Source: Marinobacter persicus
Lineage (GTDB): Bacteria; Pseudomonadota; Gammaproteobacteria; Pseudomonadales; Oleiphilaceae
DNA length: 64,000 nucleotides
Direction of reading: 5' to 3'
Assembly (NCBI RefSeq): GCF_002934325.1
Contig: NZ_PTIV01000001.1
Coordinates: 62,001-126,000 of the forward strand
Shown here: positions 49,878 through 64,000 of the stretch, piece after piece
Layout of the letters: each line of letters opens with the position of its first letter
How positions within the stretch are numbered: position 1 is the stretch's first letter
Notes under the pieces: model-generated
The model's database searches: none
What the model was told of the DNA's origin: nothing
What the model saw: only the letters and a program-made list of their open reading frames with translations
Program-made: the position numbers and the translations under genes

Positions 49878-51221
49878 TCAGGGACTGGAGTTCTCGACCA
49901 CCAGCGCCAATTCGTCAGCAATGCGCCCAATTTCCACCGCATTTTTGCCTTCGGCCATAACCCGAATCAGCGGCTCGGTACCAGAGGCCCGCAACAGGAT
50001 GCGGCCATTCTCGCCAAGGTGCTGTTCCGCCTTCCGGACCGCTTCCACGATGTCTTCACGGCTAAACGGATCGAAGCGTTTCGCGACCCGCACATTGACC
50101 ATCTTCTGCGGCAACTTGGCCATGCCCCGGCGGAGCTGGGCCATGGTTTCGCCGGAGCGGCGCACGGCCAGCAGCACCTGCAGCGCAGAGACGATACCGT
50201 CGCCGGTGGTGGTGCAGTCGCGGATCACCATGTGACCGGAGCCTTCACCGCCAATCAGCCAGCCGTTGGCCAGCAGACGCTCCATGACATAACGATCGCC
50301 CACTTTTGCCCGTTCAAAGGCAATGCCCGCCTCCTGCAGGGCCAGCTCCACACCCAGGTTGGTCATCAGGGTACCGACCACGCCGCCGCGCAACCTTCCC
50401 TCCAGATGACGCTGGGAAGCGAGAATGTACAGCAACTCGTCGCCGTCCACTTCCGAGCCGTCACGGTCCACCATCAGCACACGGTCGCCGTCGCCATCAA
50501 AGGCAATGCCCAAGTCCGCCTGCTTTTCGGCCACCGTCTTTTTCAGCGCGTCCAGATGCGTGGAGCCCACGTTGAGGTTGATGTTCAGGCCGTCCGGGTT
50601 GGCACCAATGGTGGTTACCTTCGCGCCCAACTCCTGGAACACCTTGGGCGCCACGTGGTAAGTCGCTCCATGGGCGCAATCCAGCACAATGTGCATCCCA
50701 TCGAGCGTAAATTCGTTGGGCACGGTGCTCTTGCAGAATTCGACATAACGACCGGGAGCGTCGTCCACCCGAAAGGCCTTGCCCAGCTCTTCCGGCGCAC
50801 ACACCTCAATGGGCTTGTCGAGCCAACGCTCGATTTCGGCCTCCAGGGCATCGTCCAGCTTGGTGCCGGCGGAGGAGAAGAACTTGATGCCGTTGTCATG
50901 ATGCGGGTTGTGTGAGGCGCTGATGACGATGCCAGCCGAGGCCCGAAAGGTACGAGTCAGGTAGGCGATCGCCGGCGTCGGCATTGGCCCCAGGAGCTTG
51001 ACGTCCACGCCGGCTGCTGACAGGCCCGCTTCCAGTGCCGATTCAAACATGTAACCGGACAAACGGGTGTCCTTGCCAATCAGCACGCTGTTGCGCTGAC
51101 CATCCTTCTTGAACGCCTGCCCGGCGGCCCAGCCCAGTCGCAACATGAAATCCGGAGTTATGGGCGAATCACCGACCCGACCACGAATGCCATCGGTGCC
51201 AAAGTATTTACGCTGGGACAT
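49878..51221 (-). CDS. glmM: Phosphoglucosamine mutase GlmM
   Basis: 447 residues from the ATG at 51221 ([14 protein letters not shown]). The phosphoserine site is [14 protein letters not shown] (Ser103), the metal-binding loop [12 protein letters not shown], and the sugar-binding GGEGSGHMV. The phosphate-binding loop near the C-terminus is [12 protein letters not shown]. It converts glucosamine 6-phosphate to glucosamine 1-phosphate for peptidoglycan and LPS. The start codon overlaps the folP stop by 1 nt. Confidence 0.97.
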   Translation of the reverse strand: MSQRKYFGTDGIRGRVGDSPITPDFMLRLGWAAGQAFKKDGQRNSVLIGKDTRLSGYMFESALEAGLSAAGVDVKLLGPMPTPAIAYLTRTFRASAGIVISASHNPHHDNGIKFFSSAGTKLDDALEAEIERWLDKPIEVCAPEELGKAFRVDDAPGRYVEFCKSTVPNEFTLDGMHIVLDCAHGATYHVAPKVFQELGAKVTTIGANPDGLNINLNVGSTHLDALKKTVAEKQADLGIAFDGDGDRVLMVDRDGSEVDGDELLYILASQRHLEGRLRGGVVGTLMTNLGVELALQEAGIAFERAKVGDRYVMERLLANGWLIGGEGSGHMVIRDCTTTGDGIVSALQVLLAVRRSGETMAQLRRGMAKLPQKMVNVRVAKRFDPFSREDIVEAVRKAEQHLGENGRILLRASGTEPLIRVMAEGKNAVEIGRIADELALVVENSSP

Positions 51222-52051
51222 CAAATTGCCTCCTTCACTGCCGCGACCACCTTCATGGCGTCCACGGTTTCCCGTACATCGTGCACCCGCAGAATGCCGG
51301 CGCCTTTCATGGCGGCTATTGTCGCCGCCGCCAGGCTGGCAGGCAAGCGTTCACTGACCTCGCGGCCCGTGATGGCGCCCAACATGGATTTGCGGGACAT
51401 GCCCACCAGAATGGGATGCCCAAGAATACGAAGCTGTTCGAGAGTCGCCAGCAACTGGACGTTATGCTCCACGGTTTTACCAAAACCAAAGCCCGGATCA
51501 AGAATGATGTTTTCCGGGAGCACCCCGGCCCGCTCGGCTTCGCGCATGCGTTCAGTCAGAAACAGACTGACTTCCCGGTGCACGTTCCGGTAACGGGGGT
51601 CATCCTGCATGTGATCGGGCTCACCCTGGATATGCATGATGCACACTGGAATGCCCGCCTCGGCGGCCACCTTGCAGGCCCCTTCGCGCTGAAGCGCACG
51701 CACGTCGTTGATCAGTCCGGCGCCCAGGCGCGCTGTTTCGGCCATGACTTCGGGATTACTGGTATCCACGGAGATCACCGTATCCAGCTCGCGAGAGATA
51801 GCTTCGACCACCGGGCAGACCCGGTCCAGCTCTTCCTGGGTAGAGACCGGCGATGCCCCCGGCCGGGTGGATTCGCCGCCCACGTCAATAAAGGAGGCAC
51901 CATCTCTGACCATTTCCCGGGCTCTCAACAAAGCCGCTTCGGGCCGATTGAAATGCCCGCCATCCGAAAACGAGTCCGGCGTTACGTTCAGAATACCCAT
52001 CACATGGTTCTTGGACAGATCAAGCTGCCGGCCGGCAAAGTTCATTTCCAT
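51221..52051 (-). CDS. folP: Dihydropteroate synthase
   Basis: 276 residues. Signature motifs: [16 protein letters not shown] and [16 protein letters not shown] (pterin binding), [19 protein letters not shown], and [15 protein letters not shown]. The sulfonamide-target pocket looks conventional. It condenses p-aminobenzoate with the pterin pyrophosphate. It lies between ftsH and glmM. Confidence 0.97.
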   Translation of the reverse strand: MEMNFAGRQLDLSKNHVMGILNVTPDSFSDGGHFNRPEAALLRAREMVRDGASFIDVGGESTRPGASPVSTQEELDRVCPVVEAISRELDTVISVDTSNPEVMAETARLGAGLINDVRALQREGACKVAAEAGIPVCIMHIQGEPDHMQDDPRYRNVHREVSLFLTERMREAERAGVLPENIILDPGFGFGKTVEHNVQLLATLEQLRILGHPILVGMSRKSMLGAITGREVSERLPASLAAATIAAMKGAGILRVHDVRETVDAMKVVAAVKEAI

Positions 52052-52147
52052 AGTGCAGGTTCCAGGGGTTGGATATTAGGGGAATACAAAAACAAACGCC
52101 GCCCGGAACCGGGCGGCGTATCAGCCTGTGGCGAATAGCCAGCGAAA

Positions 52148-54085
52148 TCAGTGTTCGCCGGCAGGGCGACCAACACCGGGCTGACGACCATCGTCCGAGC
52201 CCTTGGGCTCGGGGGCCCCTTCCGGCTCATCCGCCTTGACGCCACCGGTCGGGCCGCTGTCACCCCAGCCCTTGGGCGGGCGCGGCTTATGGCCAGCCAT
52301 GATGTCGTCAATCTGATGGCTGTCGATGGTTTCGTACTTCATCAGCGCATCCGCCATCATGTCGAGCTTGTCCCGGTTATCAACCAGGATCTGCTTGGCC
52401 CGCTCGTAGCAGCTGTCGATGATGTTACGCACTTCCTCATCGATGCGCTGGGCGGTTTCCGGCGAGTACACAGTGTGCGACTGGCCAGCCGAACGCCCCA
52501 GGAACGGCTCTTCGCTCTCGGTGTCGTACTGCAGCGGACCCAGCTTTTCCGACAGGCCCCACTTGGTGACCATGTTGCGAGCCAACTGGGTGGCGCGCTC
52601 GATGTCGTTGGAGGCACCCGTAGTCACCCCATCAAAGCCCAGGGTCAGCTCTTCGGCGATCCGCCCGCCAAACAGGCTGCAGATGGAGCTGATCAGGTAA
52701 CGCTTGGAGTGACTGTACTTGTCTTCCTCGGGCAGGAACATGGTGACACCCAAGGCCCGACCACGGGGAATAATGCTCACCTTGTAGACCGGATCGTGCT
52801 CCGGCACCAGCCGACCCACGATGGCGTGGCCGGATTCGTGGTAAGCCGTGTTGAGCTTCTCTTTTTCGCTCATCACCATGGACTTGCGCTCGGCGCCCAT
52901 CATGATCTTGTCCTTGGCTAGCTCCAGCTCTTCCATGGAGACCAGGCGCTGGTTACGACGGGCCGCGAACAGCGCCGCCTCGTTCACCAGGTTGGCCAGA
53001 TCGGCACCGGAGAAGCCCGGGGTACCGCGGGCGATGGTGGACGGCTCCACACTTTCGGCCAGCGGCACTTTCTTCAGGTGAACTTTCAGGATCTGCTCAC
53101 GGCCGATGATGTCCGGCAGACTGACGACCACCTGGCGGTCAAAACGACCGGGGCGCAGCAGCGCCGGGTCCAGCACGTCCGGACGGTTGGTGGCGGCAAT
53201 AACGATAACGCCTTCGTTACCTTCAAAGCCGTCCATTTCAACCAGCAACTGGTTGAGGGTCTGTTCACGCTCGTCGTGACCACCACCCATGCCGGCACCA
53301 CGGTGACGGCCGACCGCATCGATCTCGTCAATGAAGATGATGCACGGGCTCTGTTTCTTGGCCTGCTCGAACATATCACGGACACGGGACGCACCCACAC
53401 CCACGAACATTTCCACGAAGTCGGAACCGGAGATCGAGAAGAACGGCACCTTGGCCTCACCGGCAATAGCCTTTGCCAGCAGGGTCTTACCGGTACCCGG
53501 CGGGCCCACCATCAGCACACCCTTGGGAATCTGACCGCCCAGGCGCTGGAACTTGCTCGGATCGCGCAGGAAGTCCACCAGCTCTTTCACGTCTTCCTTG
53601 GCTTCATCGCAGCCGGCGACGTCACCGAAGGTGGTCTTGATCTGGTCTTCGCTCATCAGGCGCGCCTTGGACTTGCCAAACGACATGGGGCCTTTGCCGC
53701 CGCCACCGCCGCCTTGCATCTGGCGCATGAAGAACACGAACAACGCGATGATGATCAGGATCGGGAATGCCGCCACCAGAAGCTGTGTCCACAGGCTCTG
53801 GCGCTCCGGCTCCTTGCCGATAACTTCGACGTTATTGGCCAGCAGATCGTCCATCAGCTTATTGTCGGACACCTGCGGGCGAATGGTCTGGAACTGGGAA
53901 CCGTCACCGCGGGTACCCTGCACCTGCAGACCATCAATGGTTACTTGCCGAACCTGGCCCTGCTGGACCATTTCAACAAACTGGGAATAGTTAACTTGTT
54001 GCCCCGTGGTGGTGGGAGAGAAATTCTGAAACACCATCAACAGGACTGCGGCTATGATTAGCCAGAGAACCAGATTTTTTGCCAT
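52148..54085 (-). CDS. ftsH: Membrane-bound ATP-dependent zinc metalloprotease FtsH
   Basis: About 645 residues from the ATG at 54085 ([16 protein letters not shown]). Two N-terminal membrane helices (about 3-22 and 95-118) flank a periplasmic domain. The AAA+ module has Walker [10 protein letters not shown], Walker [13 protein letters not shown] and the second region of homology [20 protein letters not shown]. The zinc site is HESGH with a downstream Asp. It degrades membrane and regulatory proteins such as LpxC and sigma32. The ATG lacks a close ribosome binding site and follows the stop of the truncated rlmE frame by 5 nt. Confidence 0.96.
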   Translation of the reverse strand: MAKNLVLWLIIAAVLLMVFQNFSPTTTGQQVNYSQFVEMVQQGQVRQVTIDGLQVQGTRGDGSQFQTIRPQVSDNKLMDDLLANNVEVIGKEPERQSLWTQLLVAAFPILIIIALFVFFMRQMQGGGGGGKGPMSFGKSKARLMSEDQIKTTFGDVAGCDEAKEDVKELVDFLRDPSKFQRLGGQIPKGVLMVGPPGTGKTLLAKAIAGEAKVPFFSISGSDFVEMFVGVGASRVRDMFEQAKKQSPCIIFIDEIDAVGRHRGAGMGGGHDEREQTLNQLLVEMDGFEGNEGVIVIAATNRPDVLDPALLRPGRFDRQVVVSLPDIIGREQILKVHLKKVPLAESVEPSTIARGTPGFSGADLANLVNEAALFAARRNQRLVSMEELELAKDKIMMGAERKSMVMSEKEKLNTAYHESGHAIVGRLVPEHDPVYKVSIIPRGRALGVTMFLPEEDKYSHSKRYLISSICSLFGGRIAEELTLGFDGVTTGASNDIERATQLARNMVTKWGLSEKLGPLQYDTESEEPFLGRSAGQSHTVYSPETAQRIDEEVRNIIDSCYERAKQILVDNRDKLDMMADALMKYETIDSHQIDDIMAGHKPRPPKGWGDSGPTGGVKADEPEGAPEPKGSDDGRQPGVGRPAGEH

Positions 54086-54090
54086 ATCGT

Positions 54091-54285
54091 TCAAGGATCA
54101 TCACCTGTGAATTGCCGGACGGACGCCGCTTGGCACCCTATCCTTTCTCGACACCTTACACTAATTGTACGTCTGTCCACCAGAAATGGCCCATCCGTAG
54201 CGGCCACATCCCTACTGGCGCTTTTGACCCAGGCATCGTCCAAATGTTCCTGCATCCAGCGACCGCTGGACATGGAGCGAGCCAA
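54091..54285 (-). pseudogene. rlmE: Truncated rlmE (rrmJ/ftsJ) remnant upstream of ftsH
   Basis: The minus strand from a TTG at 54285, with a perfect GGAGG 5 nt upstream, reads (M)ARSMSSGRWMQEHLDDAW then VKSASRD. This matches the N-terminus of RlmE (in relatives MARSK-S--WL--H--DPYVK-AQKDG). Homology stops after about 26 codons. The SAM-binding VVDLGAAPGGWSQ region and everything after it are missing from the window. The frame stays open to a TGA at 54091-54093, giving 64 codons. RlmE methylates U2552 of 23S rRNA and usually precedes ftsH. An internal deletion is the simplest explanation; a genuine short leader ORF is possible. Confidence 0.75.
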
Positions 54286-54439
54286 GCCTTCCTCCGGATT
54301 GCCTGCTGACCAGCGGAGGTGTCGGTATACACCCCCATTTGTGGGCGCAAGCAATCTGTTACAATGCGTGAATTATACGATGTTGTCAGCCGTCATACCG
54401 CTGACCTTTTGTTAATTGCACCCATTAAGAGATTACATA
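54286..54439. promoter_or_regulatory. rlmE-remnant/yhbY divergent promoter region
   Basis: AT-rich for this genome. Plus strand: TTTGTG, a 16-bp spacer and TACAAT (ending near 54365) could form a promoter for yhbY, with AAGAGA as its ribosome binding site. The opposite strand must hold the ftsH promoter. No gene is seen here. Confidence 0.4.
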
Positions 54440-54748
54440 ATGAGTTTGTCACCGGAACAGCGCCGGGAATACCGGGCCATTGCCCACAACCTGAAACCCG
54501 TGATTATTGTTGGCGACAAGGGCCTTTCCGAAGGCCTCCAGGAAGAGCTGGAGCGTGCCCTGAACGATCACGAGCTGATCAAGATCAAAGTCGCCAGCCC
54601 CGACCGCGACGTGCGCCGCGAGGCGATTGACGCCCTGTGCGAGTCGTCCGGCGCCGAGCTGGTGCAGACCATCGGCAAGATCGCTGTGATCCTGCGTCGG
54701 GCCAAGCAGCCCAACCCGAAGCTGTCGAATCTGCTGAGAAACAAATGA
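54440..54748 (+). CDS. yhbY: YhbY, CRM-domain ribosome assembly RNA-binding protein
   Basis: 102 residues from the ATG at 54440 (MSLSPEQRREYRAIAHNLKP). The CRM domain contains IIVGDKGLSEGLQEELERALNDHELIKIKV, including the family GxxG-type loop. It ends RAKQPNPKLSNLLRN. YhbY associates with pre-50S particles. Divergent from ftsH, the common arrangement. Confidence 0.95.
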   Translation: MSLSPEQRREYRAIAHNLKPVIIVGDKGLSEGLQEELERALNDHELIKIKVASPDRDVRREAIDALCESSGAELVQTIGKIAVILRRAKQPNPKLSNLLRNK

Positions 54749-54760
54749 TTCGCCACTAAA

Positions 54761-54804
54761 AACAAAAAGCCGGCCCGGGGAGTACCCGCGCCGGCTTTTT
54801 GTTT
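54761..54804. terminator. Bidirectional terminator between yhbY and greA
   Basis: AACAAAAAGCCGGC pairs with GCCGGCTTTTTGTTT around a GC-rich loop. T runs on either strand would serve both convergent genes. Confidence 0.9.
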
Positions 54805-54816
54805 GCCCGGAATACC

Positions 54817-55296
54817 TTAGATGTATTCCACCTCGGCAATTTCGTACTCCACGGTGCCCGAAGGAATGCGGATAGCCACCACATCACCTTCGTTCTTGCC
54901 CACTAGCGCGCGGGCAATCGGCGAGGAGATAGATAGCTTGCCTGCCTTGATGTCTGCCTCGTCCTCACCAACGATCTGGTAAGACACTTCCTCGTCCGTA
55001 TCCATGTTCACCAGGTGCACGGTGGTGCCGAAAATCACCTTGCCGGTGTTCTCCATGGTGGTGACATCGATTACCTGGGCGGCACCCAGCTTGCCTTCGA
55101 TTTCCTGGATACGACCTTCGATAAAGCTCTGCTGCTCACGCGCGGCATGGTACTCGGCATTCTCTTTCAAATCGCCGTGTTCCCGGGCGTCAGCAATGGC
55201 CGCGATGACTCGCGGCCGATCTTCGCCTTTCAGCTTCTTCAGTTCTTCGCGCAGGCTTTCTTCCCCTGCTTTGGTCATGGGTACTCTGTCAGCCAT
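54817..55296 (-). CDS. greA: Transcription elongation factor GreA
   Basis: 159 residues. N-terminal coiled coil with the acidic tip ([27 protein letters not shown]) that stimulates RNA polymerase cleavage. The C-terminal FKBP-like domain contains [29 protein letters not shown]. It rescues backtracked polymerase. It lies 5 nt after carB, as in Pseudomonas. Confidence 0.97.
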   Translation of the reverse strand: MADRVPMTKAGEESLREELKKLKGEDRPRVIAAIADAREHGDLKENAEYHAAREQQSFIEGRIQEIEGKLGAAQVIDVTTMENTGKVIFGTTVHLVNMDTDEEVSYQIVGEDEADIKAGKLSISSPIARALVGKNEGDVVAIRIPSGTVEYEIAEVEYI

Positions 55297-55301
55297 AATT
55301 C

Positions 55302-58300
55302 TTACTTTCCTGCGTGTAGTTCCTGGAGACGACGAACGGTGCGCTCCGGGCCAAACTTGATGGCCCGGCAGAACGCTTCACCGCCTGCCAGTGTCGTTGT
55401 ATAGGTTGTCTTGGTCTGCAAGGCGGACTGGCGGATCTGCGCCGAGTCAGCAATGGCCTTGCGACCCTCGGTGGTGTTGATGATCAACTGCACCTGGCCA
55501 TTCTTGATGGCATCGACAATGTGCGGACGACCCTCGCGAACCTTGTTCACGCGCTCCGCCTCAACGCCAGCCTCGGCCAGGGCTTCGGCGGTGCCGGTGG
55601 TGGCGATGATGCGGAAACCGGCTTCCTGAAGGTCGCGCGCCACCTTGGCCGCCGCCGGCTTATCGACATCCCGCACCGACATGAAGGCCACGCCTTTCAC
55701 CGGCAGGCGCTCACCGGACGCCAGGGAAGCCTTGGCGAAGGCTTCATCAAAGCTGTCGCCGATACCCATCACCTCACCGGTGGACTTCATTTCCGGCCCC
55801 AGGATCGGGTCCACCGCCGGGAATTTGTTGAACGGGAACACGGACTCTTTCACCGAGTAGTGCTCCGGCACAATTTCCTGGGTGAAGTTCAGCTCTTTCA
55901 GGGTCTTGCCGGACATAACCCGAGCCGCGACCGCCGCCAGGGAAACGCCCACCGCCTTGGACACGAACGGCACGGTCCGCGAGGCACGAGGGTTCACCTC
56001 GATGACGTAGATCTCACCGCCCTGCCAGGCCAGCTGTACGTTCATCAGGCCGATCACGTCCAGCTCGATAGCCATTTTCTTCACGGCCTCGCGCATTTCA
56101 TCCTGCACCTCTTTGGGCAGGGTGTACGGCGGCAGCGAACAGGCGGAGTCGCCGGAATGCACGCCGGCCTGCTCAATGTGCTGCATGATGCCACCAATGA
56201 CCACGTCTGTGCCGTCGGAGATGGCGTCGATGTCCACCTCGATAGCGGCGTTCAGGAAGTGATCCAGCAGTACCGGGCTGTCGTTGGAAACCAGTACCGC
56301 GCTGCGCATGTAATGCACCAGCTCTTTCTCGTCATAGACGATTTCCATGGCACGTCCGCCCAGCACGTAGGACGGACGGACCACCAGCGGATAACCAATC
56401 TCGCGAGCCGCCAGGATGCCTTCCTCGTGGCTGCGCACGGTGGCGTTTTCCGGCTGCTTCAGACCCAGGCGCTGGATCATCTGCTGGAAGCGCTCACGAT
56501 CCTCGGCGCGGTCGATGGCGTCCGGGCTAGTGCCAATGATGGGCACGCCGGCCGCTTCCAGGCCACGGGCCAGTTTCAGCGGTGTTTGGCCGCCGTACTG
56601 CACGATCACGCCCTTGGGCTTCTCGATGTAGACGATTTCCAGCACGTCTTCGAGGGTGATCGGCTCGAAATACAACCGGTCGGAGGTGTCGTAATCGGTC
56701 GAGACGGTCTCCGGGTTGCAGTTGATCATGATGGTTTCATAGCCGTCTTCGCGCATGGCCAGGGCGGCGTGAACACAGCAGTAATCGAATTCGATGCCCT
56801 GACCGATCCGGTTCGGGCCACCGCCGATAACCACGATCTTGTCGCGATCCGAGACATCCGCTTCGCACTCTTCCTCATAGGTGGAGTACATGTAGGCGGT
56901 GTCGGAGGCAAATTCCGCCGCGCAGGTGTCCACGCGCTTGTACACCGGGCGCACGTCCAGGTCGTGGCGCAGCTTACGCAGGCTGACTTCGGAAATACCC
57001 AGCAGCTTGGCGAGGCGCGCGTCCGAGAAGCCCTTGCGCTTGAGCCGGAACAGGGTGGTCTTGTCGATGTCGGCCTTGCCGGCGGACTTCAGCATTTCCT
57101 CTTCGCGGATCAGGTCCTCGATCTGCACCAGGTACCAGGGGTCCACGTGGGTGTTGCGGAACACTTCCTCGACGGTCATGCCGGAGCGGAAGGCATCGCC
57201 GATGTACCAGATTCGCTCGGCGCCCGGCACGTTCAGCTCGCGGGTCAGGGTCTCTTTCGAGCTTTCCGACTGCAGGTCTTCCAGCTTCTCATCCATGCCT
57301 TCGGAGCCCACTTCCAGACCGCGCAGGGCTTTTTGCAGGGATTCCTGGAAGGTCCGGCCAATGGCCATCACCTCACCCACGGACTTCATCTGGGTGGTCA
57401 GGCGGGCGTCGGCCTGCGGGAATTTCTCGAAGGTGAAACGCGGAATCTTGGTGACCACGTAGTCGATGCTCGGCTCGAACGAGGCCGGGGTCACGCCACC
57501 GGTGATTTCGTTCTGCAGCTCGTCCAGGGTGTAACCCACCGCCAGCTTGGCCGCCACTTTGGCGATCGGGAAGCCGGTGGCTTTGGAGGCCAGTGCCGAG
57601 GAACGGGACACCCGCGGGTTCATTTCGATAACGACCATGCGGCCGGTGTCCGGGTTGATGCCGAACTGGACGTTGGAGCCGCCGGTTTCCACACCAATTT
57701 CACGCAGGACCGCCAGGGAGGCGTTCCGCATGATCTGGTATTCCTTGTCGGTCAGGGTCTGGGCCGGTGCCACGGTAATGGAGTCACCGGTGTGCACGCC
57801 CATGGCGTCAAAGTTCTCGATGGCGCAGACGATGATGCAGTTGTCGTTTTTGTCACGGACAACTTCCATCTCGTACTCTTTCCAGCCGATCAGGGATTCG
57901 TCGATCAGCAGCTCGTTGGTCGGAGAAAGGTCGAGGCCGCGAGTACAGATTTCCTCGAACTCTTCCTTGTTGTAGGCGATACCGCCACCGGAGCCGCCCA
58001 TGGTGAAGGACGGACGGATGATGCAGGGGAAGCCGATGTCCTCGGACACTTCCCAGGCTTCGGCCATGGAATGGGCGATGGTGGCACGCGGGCACTCCAG
58101 GCCGATCTTGCGCATGGCCTTGTCGAAACGGTCCCGGTCTTCGGCTTTATCAATGGTGTCGGCGTTGGCGCCAATCATTTCCACGCCGTGCTTTTCCAGG
58201 ATGCCGTGTTTTTCCAGGTCCAGCGCGCAGTTCAATGCGGTCTGGCCACCCATGGTGGGCAGCAGGGCATCCGGCTGTTCCTTTTCGATGATCTTCTCGA

Positions 58301-58520
58301 CGGTCTTCCAGGTGATGGGCTCGATGTAGGTGGCATCGGCCATGACCGGGTCGGTCATGATGGTGGCCGGGTTGGAGTTCACCAGAATCACCCGGTAACC
58401 CTCTTCACGCAGGGCTTTACACGCCTGCGCACCGGAGTAGTCGAATTCGCACGCCTGCCCGATCACGATGGGGCCGGCGCCCAGGATCAGGATGCTTTTG
58501 ATGTCAGTACGTTTTGGCAT
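55302..58520 (-). CDS. carB: Carbamoyl phosphate synthase large subunit
   Basis: 1072 residues, full length. Two homologous ATP-grasp halves: the first starts [21 protein letters not shown] and carries [17 protein letters not shown]; the second starts [21 protein letters not shown] and carries [22 protein letters not shown]. The C-terminal MGS-like allosteric domain contains [17 protein letters not shown]. It uses ammonia from CarA, bicarbonate and two ATP for pyrimidine and arginine synthesis. It lies 80 nt downstream of carA. Confidence 0.97.
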   Translation of the reverse strand: MPKRTDIKSILILGAGPIVIGQACEFDYSGAQACKALREEGYRVILVNSNPATIMTDPVMADATYIEPITWKTVEKIIEKEQPDALLPTMGGQTALNCALDLEKHGILEKHGVEMIGANADTIDKAEDRDRFDKAMRKIGLECPRATIAHSMAEAWEVSEDIGFPCIIRPSFTMGGSGGGIAYNKEEFEEICTRGLDLSPTNELLIDESLIGWKEYEMEVVRDKNDNCIIVCAIENFDAMGVHTGDSITVAPAQTLTDKEYQIMRNASLAVLREIGVETGGSNVQFGINPDTGRMVVIEMNPRVSRSSALASKATGFPIAKVAAKLAVGYTLDELQNEITGGVTPASFEPSIDYVVTKIPRFTFEKFPQADARLTTQMKSVGEVMAIGRTFQESLQKALRGLEVGSEGMDEKLEDLQSESSKETLTRELNVPGAERIWYIGDAFRSGMTVEEVFRNTHVDPWYLVQIEDLIREEEMLKSAGKADIDKTTLFRLKRKGFSDARLAKLLGISEVSLRKLRHDLDVRPVYKRVDTCAAEFASDTAYMYSTYEEECEADVSDRDKIVVIGGGPNRIGQGIEFDYCCVHAALAMREDGYETIMINCNPETVSTDYDTSDRLYFEPITLEDVLEIVYIEKPKGVIVQYGGQTPLKLARGLEAAGVPIIGTSPDAIDRAEDRERFQQMIQRLGLKQPENATVRSHEEGILAAREIGYPLVVRPSYVLGGRAMEIVYDEKELVHYMRSAVLVSNDSPVLLDHFLNAAIEVDIDAISDGTDVVIGGIMQHIEQAGVHSGDSACSLPPYTLPKEVQDEMREAVKKMAIELDVIGLMNVQLAWQGGEIYVIEVNPRASRTVPFVSKAVGVSLAAVAARVMSGKTLKELNFTQEIVPEHYSVKESVFPFNKFPAVDPILGPEMKSTGEVMGIGDSFDEAFAKASLASGERLPVKGVAFMSVRDVDKPAAAKVARDLQEAGFRIIATTGTAEALAEAGVEAERVNKVREGRPHIVDAIKNGQVQLIINTTEGRKAIADSAQIRQSALQTKTTYTTTLAGGEAFCRAIKFGPERTVRRLQELHAGK

Positions 58521-58600
58521 GTCTCGGTAAACCTGTCAGCAACTTTGAATTCTTTCGCGCTGTTGGCAGCGCCCATGAGTTATCCGTGATGGCCTTGCCC

Positions 58601-59749
58601 TCAGGCAGATCGCTTTTCCATCAGTTGAATAAACTCGTCAAACAGCGGTGCCACATCGTGGGGGCCGGGACTGGCTTCCGGGTGCCCCTGGAAGCTGTAA
58701 GCCGGCTTGTCGGTGCGGCGAATGCCCTGCAGGGTGCCGTCGAACAGCGACTTGTGGGTGGCTTCCACGTTGGCCGGCAGGGTGGCCTCGTCTACGGCAA
58801 ACCCGTGGTTCTGGCTGGTGATCATCACCGTGCCCTTGGCGATGTCCTGAACCGGGTGGTTGGCGCCGTGGTGGCCATGGCCCATTTTCATGGACTTGGC
58901 GCCACTGGCCAGGGCCAGCAGCTGATGCCCCAGGCAGATGCCAAAGACCGGGATGTCGGTTTCCAGCACTTCCTTGATGGCGCTAATCGCGTAGTCGCAA
59001 GGCTCGGGGTCGCCCGGGCCGTTGGACAGGAAGATGCCATCGGGATTCATCGCCAGCACTTCGGAAGCCGGGGTCTGAGCCGGCACCACGGTGATGTCAC
59101 AACCGCGCGCAGCGAGCATGCGCAGGATGTTGTATTTCACGCCGTAGTCCCAGGCCACCACCTTGAATTTGGACTCGGTGCGCTCACCATAGCCACCGCC
59201 TTTCAGGCTCCATTCGGTCTGGCTCCACTGGTAGGGCTTTTCGCAGGTGGCTTCTTTCGCCAGGTCCATGCCTTTCAGACCCGGGAAAGCGTTGGCCAGC
59301 TCCAGGGCGCGCTCGGCGGTGGCGTTCTCGCCGGCCACGATGGCGCCGTTCTGGGAGCCTTTGTCGCGCAGGATGCGAGTCAGGCGGCGGGTATCAATAT
59401 CTGCAATACCAACAACGTTGTTGCTTCGCAGGTAGTCATCCAGGCTCTGCTGGTTACGCCAGCTGCTGGCGAGCAGCGGCAGATCGCGGATGATCAGGCC
59501 GGCGGCCTGAATGCGGTCGGATTCTACGTCTTCTTCGTTAACACCGGTGTTGCCAATGTGCGGATACGTGAGGGTCACGATCTGGCGGGAGTAGGACGGG
59601 TCGGTCAGGATTTCCTGATAGCCGGTCATGGCGGTGTTGAACACCACCTCGCCGCTGGTTTCGCCGTCTGCGCCAATGGCGGTGCCGTAGAAGAGGCTTC
59701 CGTCTGCGAGTGCAAGGATTGCTGGTGTGCTCAAGGCTTGTATCCTCAT
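58601..59749 (-). CDS. carA: Carbamoyl phosphate synthase small (glutaminase) subunit
   Basis: 382 residues. The N-terminal CarA domain ([25 protein letters not shown]) is followed by a class I glutamine amidotransferase with the nucleophile Cys in [14 protein letters not shown] and the His/Glu pair in [15 protein letters not shown]. It supplies ammonia through a tunnel to CarB. It is preceded by its own promoter and a terminator-like leader hairpin. Confidence 0.97.
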   Translation of the reverse strand: MRIQALSTPAILALADGSLFYGTAIGADGETSGEVVFNTAMTGYQEILTDPSYSRQIVTLTYPHIGNTGVNEEDVESDRIQAAGLIIRDLPLLASSWRNQQSLDDYLRSNNVVGIADIDTRRLTRILRDKGSQNGAIVAGENATAERALELANAFPGLKGMDLAKEATCEKPYQWSQTEWSLKGGGYGERTESKFKVVAWDYGVKYNILRMLAARGCDITVVPAQTPASEVLAMNPDGIFLSNGPGDPEPCDYAISAIKEVLETDIPVFGICLGHQLLALASGAKSMKMGHGHHGANHPVQDIAKGTVMITSQNHGFAVDEATLPANVEATHKSLFDGTLQGIRRTDKPAYSFQGHPEASPGPHDVAPLFDEFIQLMEKRSA

Positions 59750-59803
59750 CGAGTGGCGGTAAGTTCGTCACGAACAGGAACGCAAGCGCATATTCAGGTT
59801 GCA

Positions 59804-59841
59804 AAAAAGCGAGACTGAGTAAAACCCGGTCCCGCTTTTTC
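59804..59841 (-). terminator. Leader terminator/attenuator upstream of carA
   Basis: On the minus strand, AAAAAGCGGGAC pairs with GTCTCGCTTTTTT (one G-U) around a 13-nt loop and ends in six T. It lies about 45 nt downstream of the predicted carA promoter and 54 nt before the start codon, so it can end transcription before carA. Confidence 0.7.
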
Positions 59842-59883
59842 AAAAACTTGTTAATGTTACGCTTGGTGCAGTCAAATCGCCTT

Positions 59884-59912
59884 ATTGTAAGAAATCTGGC
59901 GATTTTTGTCCA
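59884..59912 (-). promoter_or_regulatory. Sigma70 promoter of carAB
   Basis: On the minus strand, TGGACA (59912-59907), a 17-bp spacer and TACAAT (59889-59884): 5 of 6 matches in each box. It starts just after the dapB stop codon and precedes the leader hairpin. Confidence 0.75.
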
Positions 59913-59918
59913 CGGCTA

Positions 59919-61861
<1,943 letters not shown>

Positions 61862-61887
61862 GGTCTAAAACCCTGTTGCTATAACGA

Positions 61888-61917
61888 GGAAAACGCGGAC
61901 GTTTGCCCGCGTTTTCC
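61888..61917 (-). terminator. Hairpin/terminator between dnaK and dnaJ
   Basis: GGAAAACGCGG / CCGCGTTTTCC is an 11-bp perfect stem 22 nt after the dnaK stop. The T run lies inside the stem, so partial termination or mRNA stabilisation, making dnaK exceed dnaJ, is likely. Confidence 0.65.
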
Positions 61918-61939
61918 AGCTGCCTGATGTACTTCAGAA

Positions 61940-63862
<1,923 letters not shown>

Positions 63863-63961
63863 TGAATCACTCCAATTTTCAAAGCTTTCTGAATTCTGTT
63901 CCGGAGCGATAAACCCCGGCTTTGTCTGTTTACAGGCTATATTGGCGCGTTAATTCGCTTT

Positions 63962-64000
63962 TCAAGCCTGCTCATCGATTTTTGGGCCATCTTCCGCCTT
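63962..64000 (-). CDS. grpE: GrpE nucleotide exchange factor, last 12 codons (partial)
   Basis: The minus strand entering from the right edge reads KAEDGPKIDEQA followed by TGA, in a frame open to the window end. The position 100 nt upstream of dnaK and the acidic/polar tail fit the C-terminus of GrpE. Only 12 residues are visible, so the call relies mainly on gene order. Confidence 0.55.
   Translation of the reverse strand, partial: KAEDGPKIDEQA

Noticed and set aside
55521..58589. A 1022-codon plus-strand open frame opposite carB
   Set aside because: It is the antisense shadow of carB. Its composition (many His, Gln and Gly) is typical of reversed GC-rich genes, with no domain.
59538..59843. 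A leader-peptide frame (TTG start at 59843) before carA
   Set aside because: The start would sit at the base of the leader hairpin without a ribosome binding site, and the frame runs far into carA. It is not convincing as an attenuator peptide.

Overview
The window looks like a chromosomal segment of a marine gammaproteobacterium, most likely Marinobacter or a close relative. This rests on moderately high GC, Pseudomonas-like protein sequences and the gene order rimP-nusA-infB-rbfA-truB-rpsO-pnp and dnaK-dnaJ-dapB-carA-carB-greA. The genus is an inference from protein similarity recognised by eye; no search was run. There is no rRNA, prophage, insertion sequence or CRISPR array. One tRNA gene, tRNA-Leu(GAG), is present.

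Layout. 1-4.2 kb: a ParA-like ATPase cut by the window edge, a LysE/RhtB exporter, an Nmad3-type (nucleotide-modification-associated) protein, a cold-shock protein, a Bcr/CflA efflux pump and a DUF4124 protein. 4.5-9.7 kb: glycolate oxidase genes glcG-glcD-glcE-glcF and a divergent FadR/GlcC-type regulator, with two matching palindromic operators between them. 9.9-19.7 kb: an arginine/ornithine ABC importer (aotP-J-Q-M) and a complete arginine succinyltransferase pathway (astC-A-D-B, with astE convergent). 20-21.2 kb: an outer-membrane porin. 21.5-26 kb: pyruvate dehydrogenase aceE-aceF. 26.3-34.4 kb: a KamA-like radical SAM protein, an unrecognised lipoprotein, a CnoX-like thioredoxin, a Lon-family protease, a MarR regulator and a TPR membrane protein. 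34.5-39.4 kb: the branched-chain amino acid importer livJ-H-M-G-F. 39.5-54.1 kb: a long minus-strand block for RNA and protein synthesis, the cell wall, folate and FtsH. 54.1-64 kb: yhbY, greA, carB, carA, dapB, dnaJ, dnaK and the last codons of grpE.

The first half is mainly nutrient acquisition: glycolate oxidation, arginine import and conversion to glutamate plus succinate, branched-chain amino acid uptake, and pyruvate entry to the TCA cycle. The second half is core housekeeping and contains several RNA-level control elements: candidate leader terminators before rimP and carA, a long hairpin before pnp, and a hairpin between livJ and livH.

The most notable observations are: (1) a truncated remnant of rlmE (23S rRNA 2'-O-methyltransferase) just before ftsH, with its ribosome binding site and about 26 N-terminal codons intact and the rest missing, ending 5 nt before the ftsH start; (2) four copies, all in the first 21.5 kb, of an intergenic element with long copy-specific inverted arms around a shared core that includes a GCCATCCATGGC-like palindrome; (3) a chromosomal Nmad3-family gene; (4) a KamA-like protein whose only three cysteines are the radical SAM cluster ligands.
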